DNA of 64,000 nucleotides from NCBI GenBank assembly GCA_003254885.1, contig QANT01000142.1:43764-107763 (forward strand), given 5' to 3'. The translations under genes and the position numbers were made by a program. The notes beneath the pieces were generated by a model. The model did not search any database, was not told the DNA's origin, and saw only the letters and a list, made by a program, of their open reading frames with translations. Below are positions 59,701 to 64,000 of this stretch, piece by piece (position 1 is the first letter of the stretch; every line of letters starts with the position of its first letter). The stretch comes from Purshia tridentata (lineage: Eukaryota; Streptophyta; Magnoliopsida; Rosales; Rosaceae).

Positions 59701-61326
59701 CAACTGTTTTGGGTTTTCAAAGGTTGAGGGCTTTTGTTATATACTTTTATACTTAGTTAAGTTTAAAATAATGTACATAAAAGATTAATGATCACATTTT
59801 TAATTTCTCTCAAACCTCCCGAGGACCTGTGTTAGATAATTGTATTCTCGGGTGTAACATCATTTTCGAGAAAATTATAAATAAACACCACATGAAAGTT
59901 TAAATTTAAGAAAAAGAAAATGATTGAACACTTTTTGATGCATCGTGTTCAATTTCTTAAGATATTGGGCCTCTAAAGTTCGGCTTACGGTTGGGCCTTC
60001 ATTGAACCTTCAAAGTTTTCTTGTGGGCTTGATTATAATCTTTATATATAATAAGGAATTAAGCAAACCCAAGTTTTAGCCTTTAGGTGAAAAATTTGTA
60101 AGGGGAGTAGAAAGAGCAAATTCAGGGTAGCAATAGAGGCTTCATTTAGTATTCATGTATATGAAAATAAGGGTGTTGATCCAGCACTCAGCAGGTTGAG
60201 TTCGGGCTTTTGAGATTAGGTAAATTCAGCCCAAGCTGATGGTTCAACAGAAGCTTAGTCTAGCCCATCTTTGAGCCCAAGTTTTGGCCCAATTTTGGTT
60301 TGGCATTTGTCAAAATTTTTTTTTTTGTGTGTGTGTATCAAGCTTTGGGTTAAATTGCAAAACTATACGAACAAAAGGTCTGGTTGTTTAACTACTTTTT
60401 AACCGAAATGATTTGGAGTCCATTCAAAATAAATTGCAAAGTTGAATGACAAAGACTAGTATGAAAGGCCACTTTTATATATTTAAAGTTGGTCAAGGTT
60501 CAATTGAGTATTGATTATTGTAAGAAAATAAGTATAATCTCATTGACAAAAAGTGTGGAAAAGAAATTACCTGCTAGTACACGGTTTAGGAATTAATTAA
60601 TTAATTAATTAATCAATTAGATGCATATCCACGTTTTACCATTTGACAAACAGAGCATTAATTGTTTGTAAGGAAAGATGTCTTTTTAATTGAGAGAAAT
60701 CGGTGAAGGCAATTCGTTCATATGTGGCTTTGACTATTTTTATTTATTTATTAATAAACAATTATTTGATAGTGGACGTAGAATTTCTCATATAAAAGAG
60801 AGATTGGATACTACTCAATAGATCAAAATTCAAATAATTATATATTAGGTTTTGATAAGCAATTAACAGATTTTTAGTTCATCTATAAATTTATTTTTTA
60901 ATTAAATACATGAATACTGCATAGTACGGTTATTTGTACCGTTGCTGTATCAAGAGTCCTTTATAGCAATGCCCAATAATTATTACATGTGTCTTACTTT
61001 GTCTCCAATTTTTTTTCTCACTTTTTTTTTTATATTGTAATTCGCATTTAATTTTCCTCAAATTTATGATTTATTGACTCCGTCAACTTTTTTGTCTATC
61101 ACATTGACGTGACTTAAGTCTAAAAAGAAAACCAATTTCAGTAAGGAAAATACCCCTTTAGAATTTTTCCAGACCCATATGATAGAAGGCTAGAAGACGG
61201 GAAAGTCAACGACATTAACAAATTTAGGTAAAGTGATAAGTGATAGCAGAAACTAAATTTTGGAAAATAAAAGTGAAAGAAAATAAATTTTGACTGTTTA
61301 CTGTTTATCATGCGGACATCTTTTTA
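56725..61326. other. BRL2 promoter and long AT-rich spacer
   Basis: The BRL2 promoter lies at the left; the minus strand has a TTTATAAAA-type TATA candidate near 56885. Minor repeats are AAATAAC units near 57962 and TTAA runs near 60597. Segments rich in TTGGGC/GCCCA near 60000-60300 look like decayed transposon sequence. No gene is supported. Confidence 0.5.
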
Positions 61327-61582
61327 GGGCATATTTGGCGGTATTTTTAGAATTGTCAAAAACGTTTTCAGATTAGTAAAAAAGTGCTTTTGGTATTGTT
61401 TAGTAGAAATATACATAAGTGCTTTTGAGTTATAAAAGCGCTTAGTACTTGCACATCAAGTGTTTTTGCATGTATTACATGTAATTTTTTATAAAAACTT
61501 GTATGTGTTTATTTGCATAACTGCTTCTAGTAAAAGAGCTACTAAATAAAAACGCTTCTAAGAAGTAGTGCCAAACATGCTC
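61327..61582. mobile_element. Tourist-like (PIF/Harbinger) MITE, copy 3, intact ends
   Basis: A 256-bp element with terminal inverted repeats GGGCATATTTGGC and GCCAAACATGCTC, flanked on both sides by TTA (61324-61326 and 61583-61585). The exact TTA duplication and the end sequence indicate PIF/Harbinger. It is shorter than copy 2 by a deletion in the left-centre. No coding capacity. Confidence 0.87.
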
Positions 61583-63485
61583 TTATTCTGATTTTCTCTT
61601 AGCATCTGAGAAATGTTTCCATATCTTTATAAACCCTCCTTATATTAATTGGTCTCACAAAATACAACTGCATGCGCATTTTATATTTGTACTATTAAGT
61701 TAGGTTGTCAATTAAGATGGGGGGTTAGGTCCATTCCATAATTTCCACTTTGTCTAGCTACCTCATTTCGATCGGTCAACATGTTGCTAGCTATATATGG
61801 AGAAAAATAGTACATGCATTAGTTGATGAGCAGTTAGCAGCAGAGAGCAGCCTACTTTTATTGACGATCCAATAAGTATATCCCAAGTCTTAAAACTAAC
61901 TGATATGTCAAAAGTCTGAAACTTATTCCAAACTTTGAATTGAAAAAGAATTCATATTTCGAAGGAAATCTAAGTTGCCTGAATCCACATTAATTTGTCT
62001 TTTATTCATTGGTGTAAGCCTACGTAAGCCAAGCCAAGCTAGCTATCTATCCTATGTTAATTAATAATTTAATATTATGTTCAACTGGAAATTTCCATTC
62101 AAGTCTTTGTCGGTAAAATCGCTGGTGATCCCCCGTTGCAACAATTTATGTAAGCAACCACGTATCCAATGACCTGAGCTCAAATTGAATTGCTTTGCTT
62201 CGCAACTAATCGGGTAAAAGTAAAACCTACAACTACGGGAATTGATATCTACTATTAATAATCATATATAAGATCAAACTTCAAACCCTAACACATTATT
62301 TATTGATGATAACCTACAACCACTACGGTAATTAATCATAATTTTTAGCATCTAATTCTACATGGTCAAAAATCTGCACCCTCATCATCTTCACACAATC
62401 CAAGGCAATCGCATTTTAGACCGAGTCAAAATGTTCTCATTATTACTTTCTCCAAAAAACCAAAAACACAGCAGCAGTATAGTGATTAATGATCTAAAGA
62501 CCGCGATGTCCCAATAACATTTTTTCATTTATACTTAAATAATATTATCCATATGTTTTCTTTTTTTTAAAAAAAAAAAATAGTTCATCACCTTATCTTT
62601 TGATAATTTTTTTTTTGTTTATTTATTTTGCTTATGTTGGGAACTACACCTACGTGGATTTATAATTCTATATAACTATCTTTTCAATATGAATGCCAAA
62701 TGCCAAATTATAAAAAATACCATACCTTTTAAATATGAATCGAATAGAAGCAAGGGGGATTCGTTGACAGTTAAGAATAATTAAGTATCCCTTTGTACCA
62801 CCTATCTATTAATTAGGAGTTGAATTTATTGAAGAAATCATATATACATAGATATATATATATATATATATGAGAGTAGATCGAATAGAAAACGAAAAAA
62901 CAACCAAAATTAATTATGACTTTAAGTTTGAGTGGTATTATTCTCATTCCCACATTCCCATTCATATTTCCCCATCACCGTATTTTCAGTTCCCACTCTT
63001 AATTAAATTTTTGGGATAACATGTATTTTCAACTGCTCGACAAGACAGCAACAAATTGATTAAAAATCCATCTACCACCCACCCATGGCCCAGCTCGATG
63101 GAATATGCAACACAAAAAATAAAATTATGATGATGACATGGGCAGTGAAGGTGTGTGCCTATATAAAGAAAAATACTTGGATTTTCGTCTTTCACAATAA
63201 ATTATATTTTAAATTTCAACAAAATTTTGTGTTGTTCATTTGAACTAGACTAAAATAATTGAGAATTTAGACTAAAATAAACTTAACTAAAGTTCCATAA
63301 TTTTGATTTGATAATATTTTAAAACCTCAAAAAAATAGAAATTTTGATAAAATTTTTGAAATTTAATTCTTTTGTCTTAAATAAGTTATCGAAAAATGGA
63401 AAAATTTCAATATTACATTAGCACCATGATGAAACTATAATTTTTTGCCGCCTTTGATCAGGATAAGATTGGTCCTGAAGCCAAG
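61583..63485. other. AT-rich spacer before the aldo-keto reductase gene
   Basis: Low-complexity AT-rich DNA with a (TA)n run at about 62857-62872. No coding region or recognised element is seen. Confidence 0.5.
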
Positions 63486-63492
63486 CATTGTC

Positions 63493-63502
63493 CCTATATA
63501 AA
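63493..63502 (+). promoter_or_regulatory. TATA box of the aldo-keto reductase gene
   Basis: TATATAAATA (about 63494-63503) lies roughly 90 bases ahead of the ATG at 63592, a normal distance for a plant core promoter with a 60-base leader. Confidence 0.65.
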
Positions 63503-63591
63503 TACAAGGCATTAGTGCAGCTGGACATCAGCAACACTAGACATCGATAACTATCTTTTTCCTCGTACGGACGAATTAAGTGTTAATTTGG

Positions 63592-64000
63592 ATGGCAAAG
63601 ATGGTAATTCCTGAGGTGACACTCTGTTGCGATGGTGAGAATAGTACTATAAGCATGCCAGTGATCGGCATGGGAACTTCATCGTACCCACGGGCTGATC
63701 CAGAAACAGCCAAGGCTGCAATTATTGAAGCCATCAAAGCCGGCTACCGCCACTTCGACACCGCCTCTGCGTATGGGTCAGAGCAAGATTTAGGTGAAGC
63801 AATAGCCGAGGCTTTGCGTCTCGGCCTCATCAGCTCCAGGGATGAGCTGTTCATCACAACCAAGCTCTGGGCCAGCTCTGCTCAGCGGGATCTTGTGCTG
63901 CCTTGTGAAAACGAAACCAGGAAAATAATACTTGAAGAAAGAATAATCTTTTTCATTGATTTACCAAATGTCAATGTACAGATATATAGACTTATACAAA
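63592..64000 (+). CDS. NADPH-dependent aldo-keto reductase, 5' part, probably interrupted
   Basis: Cytosolic reductase of the AKR4 type (chalcone reductase, methylecgonone reductase or deoxymugineate synthase relatives). Residues 1-104 match the family: MPVIGMGTSSYPRADPETAK, AGYRHFDTASAYGSEQDLGE and RDELFITTKLWASSAQRDLV, then LP. Catalytic Asp56, Tyr61 and Lys91 are in place; the His lies beyond the window. Normal members continue ALQxSLxxLxLEYxDLY after LP. Here the sequence from 63904 (TGTGAAAACGAAACC) has no family similarity although the frame stays open to the window end. The break begins with TG and resembles the start of an LTR. The gene is therefore probably disrupted, or the break could be an unusual intron. 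Confidence 0.75.
   Translation, partial: MAKMVIPEVTLCCDGENSTISMPVIGMGTSSYPRADPETAKAAIIEAIKAGYRHFDTASAYGSEQDLGEAIAEALRLGLISSRDELFITTKLWASSAQRDLVLPCENETRKIILEERIIFFIDLPNVNVQIYRLIQ
63904..64000. mobile_element. Possible LTR start inserted in the aldo-keto reductase exon
   Basis: From 63904 the sequence switches from GC-balanced coding DNA to AT-rich sequence starting TGTGAAAACG, the TG expected at an LTR boundary. Text such as TTCATTGATTTACCAAATG and GTACAGATATATAGACTTAT resembles Copia LTR ends of plants. The rest of the element and any target duplication are outside the window. Confidence 0.4.

Noticed and set aside
1-64000. tRNA, rRNA, known microRNA and CRISPR signals
   Set aside because: Looking for T-arm motifs, common plant microRNA sequences and regular direct repeats by eye gave nothing convincing. 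A covariance-model search would be needed to exclude short RNA genes.

Overview
This is nuclear DNA from a flowering plant. The genes are split by GT-AG introns, the spacers are AT-rich with many small transposons, and all recognisable products are plant families. Gene content and order suggest a rosid eudicot, plausibly Rosaceae such as Prunus; that assignment is an inference. I see no bacterial, organellar or viral sequence, and no tRNA, rRNA or CRISPR array.

Layout, left to right: a cyclin-J18 gene (978-4782, +); an AT-rich spacer with a Tourist-like MITE; a MAP65-6/7 microtubule bundler (11379-16309, +); a possible 34-residue membrane microprotein (17435-17539, +) just ahead of IAR1, a ZIP transporter (17665-21927, +); an unrecognised three-exon gene (22612-23475, -); an intronless ANTH clathrin-assembly gene (25245-26441, +); a BASIC PENTACYSTEINE GAGA-binding factor (28720-29556, -) with a 5'UTR intron and a long GA/CT promoter; a PHD-finger gene of the MMD1/MS1 group (32376-34606, +); a transposon-rich spacer with a Pack-MULE candidate, a small MULE MITE and a second Tourist-like MITE; an SGR5/IDD14-15 C2H2 factor (42859-44899, +); two tandem CASP-like 4D genes (48083-48845 and 51579-52304, -) separated by a hAT element; the intronless receptor kinase BRL2 (53323-56724, -); a long spacer with a third MITE copy; and the 5' end of an aldo-keto reductase (63592 onward, +) that loses family similarity after residue 104.

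The order CYCJ18 - MAP65 - IAR1 - ANTH - BPC - IDD - BRL2 recalls two Arabidopsis regions, At2g018-019xx (PHD, CYCJ18, MAP65-6, ENTH, BPC1, SGR5, BRL2) and At1g681xx (IAR1, ENTH, BPC3, IDD14). The window looks like the unsplit ancestral order. The genes are not an operon; their link is shared ancestry. A local regulatory theme is the GA/CT tracts, the class of site bound by the BPC protein, found ahead of BPC itself, the ANTH gene and the unknown gene.

The observations most worth checking are an 18-nt microexon in CYCJ18, a duplicated 15-nt in-frame exon end inside an IAR1 intron, the 34-residue ORF upstream of IAR1, the Pack-MULE candidate with a GC-rich interior, the hAT and MULE insertions with intact target duplications, and an assembly scar at the single N (2487).
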